A stretch of 44,500 bases of DNA from Symbiodinium natans (GCA_905221605.1 CAJNDS010001491.1:374360-418859), one strand, 5' to 3'; positions 1 to 9,015 are shown, counted from the stretch's first letter. Notes: generated by a model not told the origin, from the sequence alone. Numbers and translations are program-made.

Positions 1-742
1 TGAAAACACTGAAAACCCAGCCTGCTCAGCTTGCACTACAAATCAACGGAAACCTAGCCGGTTTCAGTACTAAGCTTGTACAACAAATCAATGAAAACCC
101 AGCCCGCTCGCGGGAACATCGGTTCCAAATTGTTGGTTCTTCCAGCAAACTCTGTAAAACGATAATCAAGAAAATGAAACGATAACCCTGGGACGGATGA
201 ATAGATTTAACTCGGGGTTGTTATACAACCCCATATAGGGTTATAAGGTTCTTATCCTATAGAGTTTAGCGTTATAACCCTAAACCCAAACACTATATGC
301 TTTCAGGCTTAAGGAAAACAGTAAAGTGATTAAATCCCTGAGGGTCTAGGGTTACGTTTTTGCAATGCCCTAAACCTTAAACTCTAAACCTTTAGCCTCT
401 TATAGGGTTTAAACCCTATAGGGCTGCACTATAGGGTTTAAGGTTTAACCTAGGTTGAATGTCCAAACCTGGATTTAATTCAACCTTTAAAAGCCTTATA
501 AGGCTTAAAGGTTTTAATGTCTAAACCTGATGCACCTAAGGTCAGGGAATTTATACCGTCGGCGCTATAACCCTAAACCCTCGTACATCTGCTTTGCACT
601 CGCGCAACAAAATCAACTTCATCCAAAACACTGCATCACATTCAAAAAAACTCCGCCTCACAACAGTCCCCTCTCTAGGGTTTAGGGTTTAGGGTTTGGG
701 GTTTGGGGTTTAGGGTTTAGGGTTTAGGGTTTATGATCACTA
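1..742. other. Degenerate telomere-like sequence, no gene seen
   Basis: Scattered, diverged CCCTAAA/TTTAGGG units in AT-richer DNA with a short perfect TTTAGGG run at 677-732. No exon signals that I trust. Confidence 0.6.
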
Positions 743-841
743 GTGGTGTTCCTTAGGGTCCCTTTGTAAGTATACTACAGCAACCCCCGCTCCCCCAAAA
801 AAAACCCTATTCTAGTCTTTAAGGCCCCCATAGGATGTAGC
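743..841. mobile_element. Element family M2, copy a
   Basis: Contains CCTTAGGGTCCCTTTGTAAG and CCCTATTCTAGTCTTTAAGG, matching copies at 7937 and 18990 (opposite orientation). Confidence 0.5.
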
Positions 842-982
842 ACGAGTACGCAATATACATATGGGCATCTCAAAGGTATGGTCCTCTCTGGGTACCCTAA
901 ATACAAAGGGTCGCCTTATCACAAGGACCCCAAAAGGGGACCTTAATTTGGAGAAGCAACTATGTGGCTTCAGCGAGCCAGC

Positions 983-986
983 GAGC

Positions 987-1018
<32 letters not shown>

Positions 1019-1040
1019 GCGGGAGAGAGAGAGAGAGAGT
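983..1040. repeat. GA microsatellite
   Basis: GAGAGA run with single C interruptions. Confidence 0.9.
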
Positions 1041-1087
1041 GGAATAAGCCAAAGAGATTGCTTCCATATTCTGAGAGCTTAGTAGGG

Positions 1088-1184
1088 TTGGGATGTTTCC
1101 CCTCAAACTAACAGTCCTTCATAGGGATTATGCCCTATTCTACTCCCTCGTAAGGACTGTGAGTCTGAGGAGGAACATCCCAAG
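1088..1184. mobile_element. Element family M3, copy a
   Basis: Inverted ends TTGGGATGTTTCCCC and GAGGAACATCCCAAG, with internal mates ACAGTCCTT and AAGGACTGT. Confidence 0.7.
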
Positions 1185-1356
1185 CTTAGGGGTTAGGGTT
1201 TAGGGTTTAGGGTTTAGGGTTTAGGGTTTAGGGTTGGGGCTTTTGGGCTCCAATGCTTCGGGGGGCTTCGGGGGTCTAGAGGGTTCCAAGGCGTTCGCAG
1301 ACTAGGGCGGCAAGGCTGTAAACCTCACCTCAAACTCTCGTGACCTACCGGGTTTA

Positions 1357-1652
1357 GGGGGTGTTAGGGTTTAGGGTTTAGGGTTTAGGGTTCAGGATTT
1401 AGGGTTTAGGGTTTAGGGTTTAGGGTTTAGGGCTTAGGGCTTAGGGTTTAGGGTTTAGGGCTGCCTCGACGCTGCGGAGTATGGCGGCGCGGTTTCCTGG
1501 GTCGCTGAGGTCCTGGGAATCAGAAGGCCCTGACCTCCGGGAAGCCTGAACTCCCTCAACTCCCTAGGGTTTAGGGTTTAGGGTTTAGGGTTTAGGGTTT
1601 AGGGTTTAGGGTTTAGGGTTTAGGGTTTAGGGTTGAGGGTTTAGGGTTTAGG
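1357..1652. repeat. TTTAGGG tracts
   Basis: Two G-strand tracts (1357-1461, 1565-1652) around a 100-bp unique spacer. Confidence 0.95.
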
Positions 1653-1761
1653 GAGAGCAAAGATGGGCTGTAGGGCTCAGGGTCGCGCAGGCGGAACTCT
1701 TCCAGGGTGCTTAGGGTTCCTGCTTCAGGGTTTCAGGTGTGTGGGGTGAAGGTTCAGGGAC

Positions 1762-1823
1762 GTGCAGAAGCTCCATTCCTCCAGCACGATGCGGACGCCA
1801 GAGAGGCGAGAACGCGCGGCAGC
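1762..1823 (-). CDS. Weak candidate exon
   Basis: The acceptor is CCTTGTGGCAG|G and the donor GTCCCT. The 62-nt segment reads AAARSRLSGVRIVLEEWSFC, close to the A..A..SGV..VL pattern of the helical repeat. The plus frame (RAEAPFLQHDADAREARTRG) is also open, and the tracts are reversed. Confidence 0.35.
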
Positions 1824-1990
1824 CTGCCACAAGGAGTAGGGATTAAGGTCAATCCTACACCCCCCAGCCCGTTTTGGGGTTTACGATTGGGGTTCAAGGA
1901 AAGGAGCACCACAAATTGGCGAAGAGGCAGCATGGCGGCCGTGCAGAATCACTCGCGCATGAAATTCTGTCACCTTGTCATGGTTGGCAG

Positions 1991-2082
1991 TACAGAAGCT
2001 AAAACGGTCATGCAAGGCAGCGCAGGACTATGAAGCTCGCGAGGCAGAAGTGCTAGGCAGCACAGCGCCCAGAAGCAGGGCA
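1991..2082 (+). CDS. Weak candidate exon on the plus strand
   Basis: The acceptor is ATGGTTGGCAG|T and the donor GTGTTA. The 92-nt segment reads QKLKRSCKAAQDYEAREAEV then LGSTAPRSRA. The minus frame is Cys/Leu-rich and less convincing. Flanking tracts are reversed relative to the exon rule. Confidence 0.3.
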
Positions 2083-2162
2083 GTGTTAACTTTCTACAGC
2101 CCTTTAAAGATAATGTCCGTTTCTTCCACATTACCCTAAACCCCAAGCCCAACACAACCAGC

Positions 2163-2250
2163 TGCTTAAGAACCCCAAAAAGTATAAGAATAATTCCTAT
2201 GCTACCCTTATAAGAAAAACACTTCTGTTTTCATGGGGGGTTCTTAAGCA
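2163..2250. mobile_element. 88-bp inverted-repeat element
   Basis: Perfect 14-bp ends TGCTTAAGAACCCC / GGGGTTCTTAAGCA around an AT-rich core; just outside the LTR element. Confidence 0.6.
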
Positions 2251-2310
2251 AATAGCAGAAAACCCTAGAGCCCTCTTCCAACAGAGCCCGCTTCCCCGGG
2301 GACTTGATGG

Positions 2311-2604
2311 TGTATAACTTGAAGTTGGTCATGCAAACCGACCTTTGCCTCATAACACTGAGACCGATGCAACTGCTGACGCTGGTATCGTATGAGCTTT
2401 CGGAATTGCCAGCGACTCATGTCAGAAGCCATCTTTTGTCTCCAGGTGCGCTTCATTGGCTTCGGGTGCCTAGGGCTCTGCGGCTCTATTGCCACATTTG
2501 TGGCCTTGAGCCCTCACACCAGCGAGAGCAGAATCATTCGACCCGAAAGAAGGGTCAACCGCGCAATACTCCACTGCCTCTTACCGTAGACGTGGAGATC
2601 CACA
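2311..2604 (-). repeat. 3' LTR of the retroelement (minus orientation)
   Basis: 294 bp, TG...CA, preceded on the minus strand by the polypurine tract at 2605-2615 and followed by the GATGG target duplication. Confidence 0.85.
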
Positions 2605-2653
2605 CCCCCCGCTTTGCGAGCATGGGGATGTGAGCAACGATTTCGGATCTCCA

Positions 2654-3388
2654 TCACAACCTGCTTGTAGCCTGTATGCTGACGTCACGTTGGTCCACGG
2701 GCCTGAATATACACATCCGGGCATCCCATTCCTCGAATTCCTCTCTGATGCCTTTGACTTCTGGTACGTCGCCATCGAGCCTGCGTTCGAGCGCCGTTAT
2801 CCAGCGCTCGGTGTAGAGTGCACCACAGTGGTACTGGTTAATGATCTCATCCTCCCTGGTCACACGATGTGTTGAAGTAGTCTCGCAGCCCCCCTGCTCC
2901 CAGCCTGTTGGTGTCTGAACCATCGCGTTTCCATGGTGTTCATACGCTGGCTCAGACTGGGTAGCAGTGGAAACGGTTTCAGCAGAAAACAGCATTCGAG
3001 TAACCAAGGGGCCCCAAAAAATGTCTGGCTTCGGGATCCATGCCTGGAATATACTCTTTGGCCAAACAGCTGATTCGGGAGCGCATCTGTCCAGCATCAC
3101 TCTGCAAGCCGCCCCTCTGGCACCTATGACAACACCAGGTTCGCCTAAAGTGGGCCAACCAGCCTTGTCCACGCCACAGCTCACCCGGACACAACGCCCT
3201 ATCGGGCGCACCTGCTGCGTCAGAGGTTCCCAGCTGCCGGACCAGCATGCCCCACCAAGGACTGTTGAAGGGCCGCCTAGGTGTAGGGCATCATCAATCT
3301 GAACCTGCGTGGATGTAGTGGTAGCTGCCGGCCTCGGCGTAGTTGAGTTGCTCGGTCCACATGCAGTGTGTCGAAATACTCCTCCCAA
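2654..3388 (-). CDS. Interior ORF of the LTR element, product unknown
   Basis: A 244-codon minus-strand frame within the LTR element. The C-terminal part looks genuinely coding: TREDEIINQYHCGALYTERW then ITALERRLDGDVPEVKGIRE and EEFEEWDARMCIFRPV. I do not recognise reverse transcriptase, protease, integrase or zinc-knuckle motifs. A Gag-like or captured host protein are both possible. A second frame from the 5' LTR ends at 3277 with overlap; a GTTCAG donor near 3305 or a frameshift could link them. Confidence 0.5.
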   Translation of the reverse strand: MGGVFRHTACGPSNSTTPRPAATTTSTQVQIDDALHLGGPSTVLGGACWSGSWEPLTQQVRPIGRCVRVSCGVDKAGWPTLGEPGVVIGARGAACRVMLDRCAPESAVWPKSIFQAWIPKPDIFWGPLVTRMLFSAETVSTATQSEPAYEHHGNAMVQTPTGWEQGGCETTSTHRVTREDEIINQYHCGALYTERWITALERRLDGDVPEVKGIREEFEEWDARMCIFRPVDQRDVSIQATSRL

Positions 3389-3523
3389 TTACACTCATGT
3401 TGCTCAGCTGCAAGATGACTCTGCCCGCCGCCGTGAATAGAACCTTCAACCGCACCACTGGCACCACCCATAAAACCACTTGCCCGCGCAAACTCAATCG
3501 GTGGAATCTCAAGGCTCTTAACC

Positions 3524-3817
3524 TGTATAACTTGAAGTTGGTCATGCAAACCGACCTTTGCCTCATAACACTGAGACCGATGCAACTGCTGACGCTGGTA
3601 TCGTATGAGCTTTCGGAATTGCCAGCGACTCATGTCAGAAGCCATCTTTTGTCTCCAGGTGCGCTTCATTGGCTTCGGGTGCCTAGGGCTCTGCGGCTCT
3701 ATTGCCACATCTGTGGCCTTGAGCCCTCACACCAGCGAGAGCAGAATCATTCGACCCGAAAGAAGGGTCAACCGCGCAATACTCCACTGCCTCTTACCGT
3801 AGACGTGGAGATCCACA
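3524..3817 (-). repeat. 5' LTR of the retroelement (minus orientation)
   Basis: 294 bp, TG...CA, one mismatch to the other LTR (the C/T inside CACATCTGTGG). It also carries an open minus frame (WRQKMASDMSRWQFRKLIRY) that runs on into the interior. Confidence 0.85.
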
Positions 3818-3838
3818 GATGGGATTGGGTGCGACCTA

Positions 3839-4220
3839 GACCCTAAACCCTAAACCCTACACCCTCAAACCTGAACCCTAAACCCTCAACCCTCAACCCT
3901 CAACCCTGAACCCTAAACCCTAAACCCTTAACCCTTAACCCTTAACCCTAAACCCCAAACAAACCCTAAACCCTAAACCCTAAACCCCAAACCCTAAACC
4001 CTAAACCGAGAGCTTGCTGCAGCCTCCAGCCGCTGACTCCGACGGTTCGCGCCCGGCTCGGCCTCTGGCCCAATAAGGTTGAGGATTTAGGGCTTCGAGT
4101 GGGTTAGGGTTTAGGGTTTAGGGTTTAGGGTTTAGGGTTTAGGGTTTAGGGTTTAGGGTTTGGGGTTTGGGGTTTAGGGTTTAGGGCTTAGGGTTTGGGG
4201 TTTGGGGCTTCGGGTTTAGG
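3839..4220. repeat. C-strand then G-strand tracts around an exon
   Basis: (CCCTAAA)n 3839-4006, exon at 4007-4062, then (TTTAGGG)n 4104-4220. A model case of the exon bracket. Confidence 0.95.
4007..4062 (-). CDS. Exon, telomere-motif donor
   Basis: The acceptor is GGGCCAGAG|G and the donor GTTTAGGG. The 56-nt exon reads AEPGANRRSQRLEAAASS. Perfect bracket (CCCTAAA 3839-4006; TTTAGGG 4104-4220). Confidence 0.65.
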
Positions 4221-4423
4221 GTTATTGAGGATTTAGGGCTCAGAATAGGTCTCCCCAGTAACCTAGGAAAGGGTGCACATGTTGTCAGGGGTGGTAAGGG
4301 AACAAAAAGCCTTGAATAAGGGCGCACTGGACGTCCTAGAAGCTCGCTCTCAAAATATTCTTGTCTTTGGGTTTAGGGCTTTGGGGCTTCGGGGGGTGTT
4401 AAGCTTTGTTTGGGCTTTGTGGT

Positions 4424-4519
4424 CTAGCCTTTCGTTGCTTTCAGGAAAGCGTTCGCAAGTCGGGTATCAATGCAAAATGTCCTGCAAAGCATGGCAAACC
4501 CCGCAGCTTCCTGAACCCT
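4424..4519 (-). CDS. Candidate terminal exon, helical
   Basis: The acceptor is CTGCCATACAG|A behind a CCCCCCTCCCCC run. The frame reads RVQEAAGFAMLCRTFCIDTR then LANAFLKATKG and stops at TAG 4424-4426. The upstream in-frame SEAAIQRVQEAAGF matches the helix A pattern. Flanking tracts are reversed, as at other stop-containing segments. Confidence 0.45.
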   Translation of the reverse strand, partial: RVQEAAGFAMLCRTFCIDTRLANAFLKATKG

Positions 4520-4683
4520 CTGTATGGCAGCTTCCGAGAATGAATGGGGGAGGGGGGCACCCTTGGTTAGACGGGCCCCCATTTTGGGAAACGCATACGA
4601 ACCTTCTGGCTTGGGATAGCTACCCCGAAATGAAAGCAGCCGCGAAACGACAATAAGTCAGAGAACTGTACAAACAGAAGGAT

Positions 4684-5213
4684 ACCCCTAAACCCTAAAC
4701 CCTAAACCCTAAACCCTAAACCCTAAACCCTAAACCCTAAACCCTAAACCCTCCTAAACCCTAAACCCTAAAACAATCGTGGGAATCTTGTCAGCAAAGT
4801 AGGCACATAAGCGTGGCAAGTTCCGATCACAATCTTCTTCCTGGAGTGACAGGAGCTTTTAGGTTTAGGGCTTAGGGTTTTGCAAAAGCTTAAGGCTTAC
4901 AGGATTTAGGCAAGCCCGCCAATGTCGGCTTGATAGCCTTAAACCCCGAAGCCCTCCTTACGTGAATACCTCTCTAACACCTAGTCTCTTTCTGTGGGAA
5001 TTCCTTGTAAACAACGGCCCCGTACTCAGATACTTCGGGAACCCTGCCGTTTCCCTCTACCGAGCCCTACCGAGCCCCACTGTACCACCCCTGAACCCTG
5101 ACACCCCAGTGGGACCCTAATTCCCCAAAACCTTCATTACCCTAAACCCTAACTGCCCTAATTCCCCTAAACCCTAAACTCTAACTGCCCTAAACCCTAA
5201 TTCCCCTTGAAAC
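4684..5213. other. Telomere-like and diverged repeats, no gene seen
   Basis: A CCCTAAA tract at 4684-4772, then diverged CCCTAA/CCCTGA sequence to 5213. No exon is called. Confidence 0.6.
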
Positions 5214-5287
5214 CTCTAGCCTCGCCGAGATCTTCCTGAAGCGCGGGAGGCTCCATCGTCGAGGAGAGGAGTTTCGCACGTGAACTT
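5214..5287 (-). CDS. Candidate exon (both strands open)
   Basis: Minus: acceptor GAGTTCTAG|A, donor GTTTCA, peptide VHVRNSSPRRWSLPRFRKIS then ARLE. Plus: acceptor ACCTCTAG|C, donor GTGAAC, peptide LAEIFLKRGRLHRRGEEFR. The bracket fits both, so an exon is likely but its strand is open. Confidence 0.45.
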
Positions 5288-5325
5288 CTAGAACTCTGGG
5301 GGCTCAGGATATGGGCTCGGGGCTT

Positions 5326-5416
5326 TAGGGTTTAGGGTTTAGGGTTTAGGGTTTAGGGTTTAGGGTTTAGGGTTTAGGGTTTAGGGTTTAGGGTTTAGGG
5401 TTTAGGGTTTAGGGTT
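5326..5416. repeat. TTTAGGG tract
   Basis: About 13 near-perfect units on the plus strand. Confidence 0.95.
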
Positions 5417-5575
5417 TCATCCCAAACCCGAAGCAAAGGCTTCTCAGGCATAGGCTGAGGACTCAGCCTGGAACCACCTTGAAAGCAACGAGGGGTTTAT
5501 GTCTTTTTGTTTTGTTGTTACTATTGTTATTCTTGCTATTCTTGTTATAACTCATGTTGCTATTATTGTCATGGT

Positions 5576-5689
5576 TCATGATGAGTTTTGTTGCTTTCTG
5601 CTTTTTTTCCTTGCGATGGCTGTCAGAGGTCGTCGTCGTCGTAGGCGTAGTCGAAGAGTAATCGCACTTGTAGCCGCCGCGTTTAGCCG
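5576..5689 (-). CDS. Weak candidate terminal exon, Arg/Lys-rich
   Basis: The acceptor is CCTACTGAG|C. The frame reads RLNAAATSAITLRLRLRRRR then PLTAIARKKSRKQQNSS and stops at TGA 5576-5578, followed by AT-rich sequence (UTR-like). The block is low in complexity (CGA and TTN repeats), and the plus strand encodes a hydrophobic run plus poly-Arg, so chance is a real alternative. Confidence 0.25.
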   Translation of the reverse strand, partial: RLNAAATSAITLRLRLRRRRPLTAIARKKSRKQQNSS

Positions 5690-6029
5690 CTCAGTAGGCC
5701 CACCCCCTTCTCCTCCCCGCCCCCCTCCCCCCCACCCTAAACCCTAAACCCTAAACCCCAAACCCTTAACCCTTAAACGCTAAACCCTAAACCCTAAACC
5801 CAAAAACGAAACAAAAAACAAGAGAGAGAGAGAGAGAGGGGGAGCGATTCTCCGAAATCCCAAGACCCAAAGGTCGCAAAACAAGAAACCTACAAATACC
5901 CTAATTATAAGACCCCTTCCAAACCCTAAGGCCCTAAACTTTCGGGGCTTAAGCCTCAAATCATAAACCCAAAACCCGAATAAAGCCCGAAACGGTTGAG
6001 TTAACGCCAAACCCCAACTGAACCCGTAC

Positions 6030-6095
6030 CCATAGCAAGTGCTGCTTTTGCGCCTTGCCGCTGGCCGCAGGAATCGTGCCAAGCAGGCTGGGAGG
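6030..6095 (-). CDS. Candidate exon
   Basis: The acceptor is GTAGTGCAG|C and the donor GTACGG. The 66-nt exon reads SQPAWHDSCGQRQGAKAALA plus M; a second frame (PPSLLGTIPAASGKAQKQHL) shares the same donor. CCCTAAA below, TTTAGG above. Confidence 0.45.
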
Positions 6096-6225
6096 CTGCA
6101 CTACACCGCGCGTGAGGCTGTCTCTAGGAAACTTTAGGGCAGGGCCTCTTGGGGGCTAAGGGGTTTGGGGTTTAGGTTTTAGGGTTTCGGGTTTAGGCAA
6201 AAGGATTCCCTAAACCCGAACCCAC

Positions 6226-6296
6226 CCGCTAGTTCTGAGGTCTGGGTCCAAGGGCGAGCCTGTAGTTCCGAACTCTCCATATCGTGTCATCGTGCC
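6226..6296 (-). CDS. Tentative exon (both strands open)
   Basis: Minus: acceptor GCGCGAG|G behind a CCCCCTTTTTT run, donor GTGGGT, peptide GTMTRYGEFGTTGSPLDPDL then RTS. Plus: an open frame reads SRELRRLTEQRANSNAAKKG onward and ends at a GTTTAGGG donor near 6419. The tract bracket fits either strand. This is the best single place to test strand by RNA. Confidence 0.4.
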
Positions 6297-6496
6297 CTCG
6301 CGCGAGCTACGCCGGCTAACGGAGCAGCGTGCGAACAGCAACGCCGCAAAAAAGGGGGTGCTAATAAGGAAGTGGCAGAGCAAGTTCAATCTCTCAGGAT
6401 TTACCATGTCGGGCTTTGGGTTTAGGGTTCAAAAACAGGGTTCAGGGTTCAGGGTTCAGGGTTTAGGGTTCCCAAACCAACGCCCGACCTAGAAAC

Positions 6497-6581
6497 GTCC
6501 CTGGGTCTCTCGGCCATCTGGGTTCAACTTGTCCGCCTTGGGCCGGCTTTGCGACCACTTTGTCCACGTTTGGTTGTCCAT
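6497..6581 (-). CDS. Candidate first coding exon
   Basis: The start codon at 6581-6579 sits in CCACCATGG, a strong eukaryotic start context. The 85-nt exon reads MDNQTWTKWSQSRPKADKLN then PDGRETQG before a GTTTCT donor; without splicing it stops at TAG 6489. Lying 1 kb beyond the RING stop on the same strand, it could begin the next gene. Protein not recognised. Confidence 0.5.
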
Positions 6582-6928
6582 GGTGGAAATTACGAAAACG
6601 CTCACACGCGCAACTTGCTGGCCCCTTGATTGGGAGGTGGGAGGCGGGGGTTTTAGGGTTTAGGGTTAAGGGTTAAGGGTTTAGGGTTTAGGGACAAGAC
6701 CGAAACCGCAAAGCCTTCTTGCTGTGCCCTCCCCGCCCGTACTCCCAAGCAAATGAGGTCAGCAGAACACTACCGCCTCAGGGCACGAAGATGTGTAGAA
6801 TGGACCTGGGGACATGAGTTGGGCCGGTAAGAGGTCAGAGAGTCAAGAGGTGCTATAGGGGCTCGTTGTTCTAAGATTCCAAGCCCTGAGCCTCCTAAAC
6901 CCTAAACCCTAAACCCTAAACCCTAAAC

Positions 6929-6987
6929 CAGTCTGGATTGAAAGGGTGCATCGCAGGGCCAGCCGAAGACCATGAATCCCCGAAGCC
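6929..6987 (-). CDS. Tentative exon, telomere-motif donor and acceptor
   Basis: The acceptor is AAGGTTTAG|G and the donor GTTTAGGG, both telomere units. The 59-nt exon reads GFGDSWSSAGPAMHPFNPD. The tract bracket is correct. Another exon choice ending at EATHMK|GTTTAGGG overlaps this acceptor, so only one can be right. Confidence 0.35.
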
Positions 6988-7038
6988 CTAAACCTTCATA
7001 TGGGTAGCTTCCTGTAATGGGTACCCACAAGGCGGCAG

Positions 7039-7120
7039 AGTTTAGGGTTTAGGGTTTAGGGTTTAGGGTTTAGGGTTTAGGGTTTAGGGTTTAGGGTTTA
7101 GGGTTTAGGGTTTAGGGTTT
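7039..7120. repeat. TTTAGGG tract
   Basis: About 11 units on the plus strand. Confidence 0.95.
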
Positions 7121-7226
7121 CCGGTTTACGGTTTAGGGGTTATGGGGCACCCTTCAAAAAACGGGATCCCAAACTACCCAGAAAACAGCCCGAGGTAGTC
7201 AGCTCTCTAAGCTTTAGGGTCTCATC

Positions 7227-7373
7227 CTAGACCCAGGAGTAACCTAAGAGTAAAAAAGTTTAGGGTTTAGGATTTAGGGTTTAGGGTTTAGGGGTGCCCC
7301 TTTTGGTTTTAAGGAGATTACAAGGGAACCCCAACCCAAAAAATAAAAAATAAGGGCCTACTCCGGGCCCTAG
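7227..7373. mobile_element. Element family M4, interrupted by telomere units
   Basis: Ends CTAGACCCAGGAGTA and CTACTCCGGGCCCTAG are imperfect inverted repeats. A run of TTTAGGG units (7259-7293) sits inside, between AAGAGTAAAAAAG and GGTGCCCCTTTT. Confidence 0.65.
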
Positions 7374-7592
7374 CTTCTAATTTAGAAGAACGACTACATG
7401 GTTCGAGAGATGTCGTGCCCAAGTACGAAGCATCCTCAAAACATGCTGCCCCCAAGCCTCCCTCAAGCCCAAACCCCGCTATACACACCTAGGATTTAGG
7501 GCTTAGGGGGGTTAGGGGGGGTAGGATTTAGGGTTTAGGGTTATAGGGGTTCGGGTTCAGGGTTTAGGGCTTAAGGCTTCGTGGTTTAGGGT

Positions 7593-7717
7593 TTAGGGCT
7601 TCCAGCAACACCCCGAATAGGGGGGGACATGGCTCTGTTGCCAAGACCACGGCTGGCTCGGCTGACGGCATACAGGGCAGGTCATTCTTTCCAGCTGGGC
7701 TGAACAGGCCTGGCACG
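7593..7717 (-). CDS. RING finger exon 3 of 3 and stop codon
   Basis: The acceptor is CCGAGCCAG|C. The frame reads CQACSAQLERMTCPVCRQPS, giving ligands C5-C8 (C-x2-C ... C-P-x-C), then a short tail to TAA at 7593-7595. That TAA lies inside a CCCTAA telomere unit. With the predicted splice there are four residues between H4 and C5 instead of the usual three, so the junction may be off by a codon. Leu and Met before CPVC fit the fold. Confidence 0.8.
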
Positions 7718-7936
7718 CTGGCTCGGCGCTTTCGGGTGTCCGAATCCCTAAACCCGAAACCCGAAACCCTAAACCCTAAACCCTAAACCCTAGGCCGGTT
7801 GGGGTTCAGAGGACTTGGGGAAGTTTGGGGGCTCTGGGCTCAGGGTTCAGGAGTTTCATTGGGCAGCTCGTTCAGTCGAAGCCTCTTCACCCGGCTTCCA
7901 AGGCAAAGCGAACGCCGCGTGGCGGCGACTACGATG

Positions 7937-8070
7937 AGTAATATAGGGGTCGGAATAATTAATTACTAGAAATATATTCCCTTAGGGTTCCTTTGTAATT
8001 GTACTATAATAACCCCCAAAACCCTATTCTAATTACTCAGGCCCCTATATTATGCAGATATAGGGCTTGG
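7937..8070. mobile_element. Element family M2, copy b (RING intron 2)
   Basis: Contains CCCTTAGGGTTCCTTTGTAA and CCCTATTCTAATTACTCAGG with AT-rich ends. It lies within the 576-bp intron between RING exons 2 and 3, so it is probably spliced out. Confidence 0.65.
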
Positions 8071-8293
8071 GGTCGGCAAGCCTCCTTTCCTTGAGATTCT
8101 ATGTCTGAAAAGATATGGTCGAAAAGGAGTTGAACATGAACATATTGCAGTACATTGTCACAATCATCGTACTTAGATGTTAAAAACCCAGTAGTCTATC
8201 AAAACCGTAATGCCCTAAACCCTAAACCCTAAACCCCAAACCCTAAACCCTAAACCCTAAACCCAAAACTGAAAGACCTCAAGGGCGCCTCAC

Positions 8294-8351
8294 AAACTGC
8301 GAGATGCCCACAAGGCACGAATGCCATGTTTGCAGGAGCATCCAGGCACAC
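8294..8351 (-). CDS. RING finger exon 2 of 3
   Basis: The acceptor is a poly-C run ending CCAG|G and the donor is GTGAGG. The 58-nt exon reads VCLDAPANMAFVPCGHLAV. VCLD...FVPCGH is the hallmark of RING fingers of the inhibitor-of-apoptosis and related C3HC4 groups: it supplies zinc ligands C2, C3 and H4. Product inferred: an E3 ubiquitin ligase acting with an E2 enzyme. CCCTAAA (8214-8264) lies below; TTTAGGGG-type repeats above. Confidence 0.85.
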
Positions 8352-8609
8352 CTGGGGGGGGGGGGGGGGGCACTTTTGGGGGCGGTTTAGGGGGTCTGGT
8401 GATTGAGGGGTTTAGGGGTTTTAGGGGGCTTAGGGGTTTAGGGGTTTTAGGGGTTTTAGGGGTTTTAGGGGTTTATGGGCTTAGGGGGATTGAGGGTTTA
8501 GAGGTTTCGGCGTTTCGTCCCTGGTAGTTTAAGATGTGGGTTTGGTTTAGACAGAGCTGTCTGGGGGTGCACAGGGGGGGGAGGGAACCCTAAACCCTGG
8601 ACCCTAAAC

Positions 8610-8676
8610 CCCGCAACCCTGAGCTGCAGGCGACGCAATGATTTTGAACCTGCCGCCGCCGCCAACGGTCATACTC
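8610..8676 (-). CDS. RING finger exon 1 of 3
   Basis: The acceptor is AACATCCCAG|G and the donor GTTTAGGG (8609-8602). The 67-nt exon reads SMTVGGGGRFKIIASPAAQG then CG, ending in phase 0. Its Cys is the first zinc ligand. Joined to the next exon it gives C-G-V-C-L-D, the normal C-x2-C start of a RING. A shorter exon starting at 8649 is possible. Confidence 0.75.
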
Positions 8677-9015
8677 CTGGGATGTTGCTTACTTCTGGCC
8701 CTGGTTGCGTAGTGCTGGGTTAATCTTCGGGGTTTAGGGTTTGGGGTTTAGGGATGTACAAGCTTGGGGTTGAGCAACGTCGGGTTGCCGAGTTCGGGAG
8801 CTATGACCCATCAAAAGTCCTTTCCAGCACAGGTAATTCTATGGGGTGATCAGCCCCGATATCACCGACATGTTGGAGGCTTTGTTGGCTTTTGTTGGCC
8901 GACCCGGCTTCTCGGGTGTGTGCTTAGGGTCTCAGGGCTGAAGGGCTTAAGAGTGTGGTATGTGAGTGTGGTGGGGACCGTCTGCTGGATAGGACAGCAT
9001 GGCAGGAAGGCGCAC

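Larger units (their letters stand above)
2311..3817 (-). mobile_element. Compact LTR retroelement, 1507 bp
   Basis: Two 294-bp direct repeats (2311-2604, 3524-3817) start TG and end CA and appear to differ at one base. Both outer flanks carry GATGG (2306-2310, 3818-3822), a 5-bp target duplication. On the minus strand the 3' LTR is preceded directly by a purine tract (AAAGCGGGGGG, 2605-2615), which sets the orientation. The 919-bp interior is far too short for gag-pol, so the element is non-autonomous unless the interior ORF is a Gag. The base after the 5' LTR (3523 downward) is not a standard TGG primer-binding site. Young, judging by the LTR identity. Confidence 0.85.

Noticed and set aside
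5499-5747. Plus frame with hydrophobic run and poly-Arg
   Set aside because: Made of TTN and CGT simple repeats; no support beyond being open.
6760-6835. Plus-strand exon reading EHYRLRARRCVEWTWGHELG with AG acceptor and GTAAGA donor
   Set aside because: Attractive, but flanking tracts are reversed, the minus strand has an equally spliced frame (VHSTHLRALR), and nothing nearby continues it on the plus strand.
7375-7480. Plus frame ERLHGSRDVVPKYEASSKHA and minus frame FEDASYLGTTSLEPCSRSSK
   Set aside because: Both strands open at the edge of an M4 element with no consistent splice sites.
8639-8710. Hydrophobic plus frame MILNLPPPPTVILLG
   Set aside because: It is antisense to RING exon 1, which is supported by zinc ligands and splice sites.
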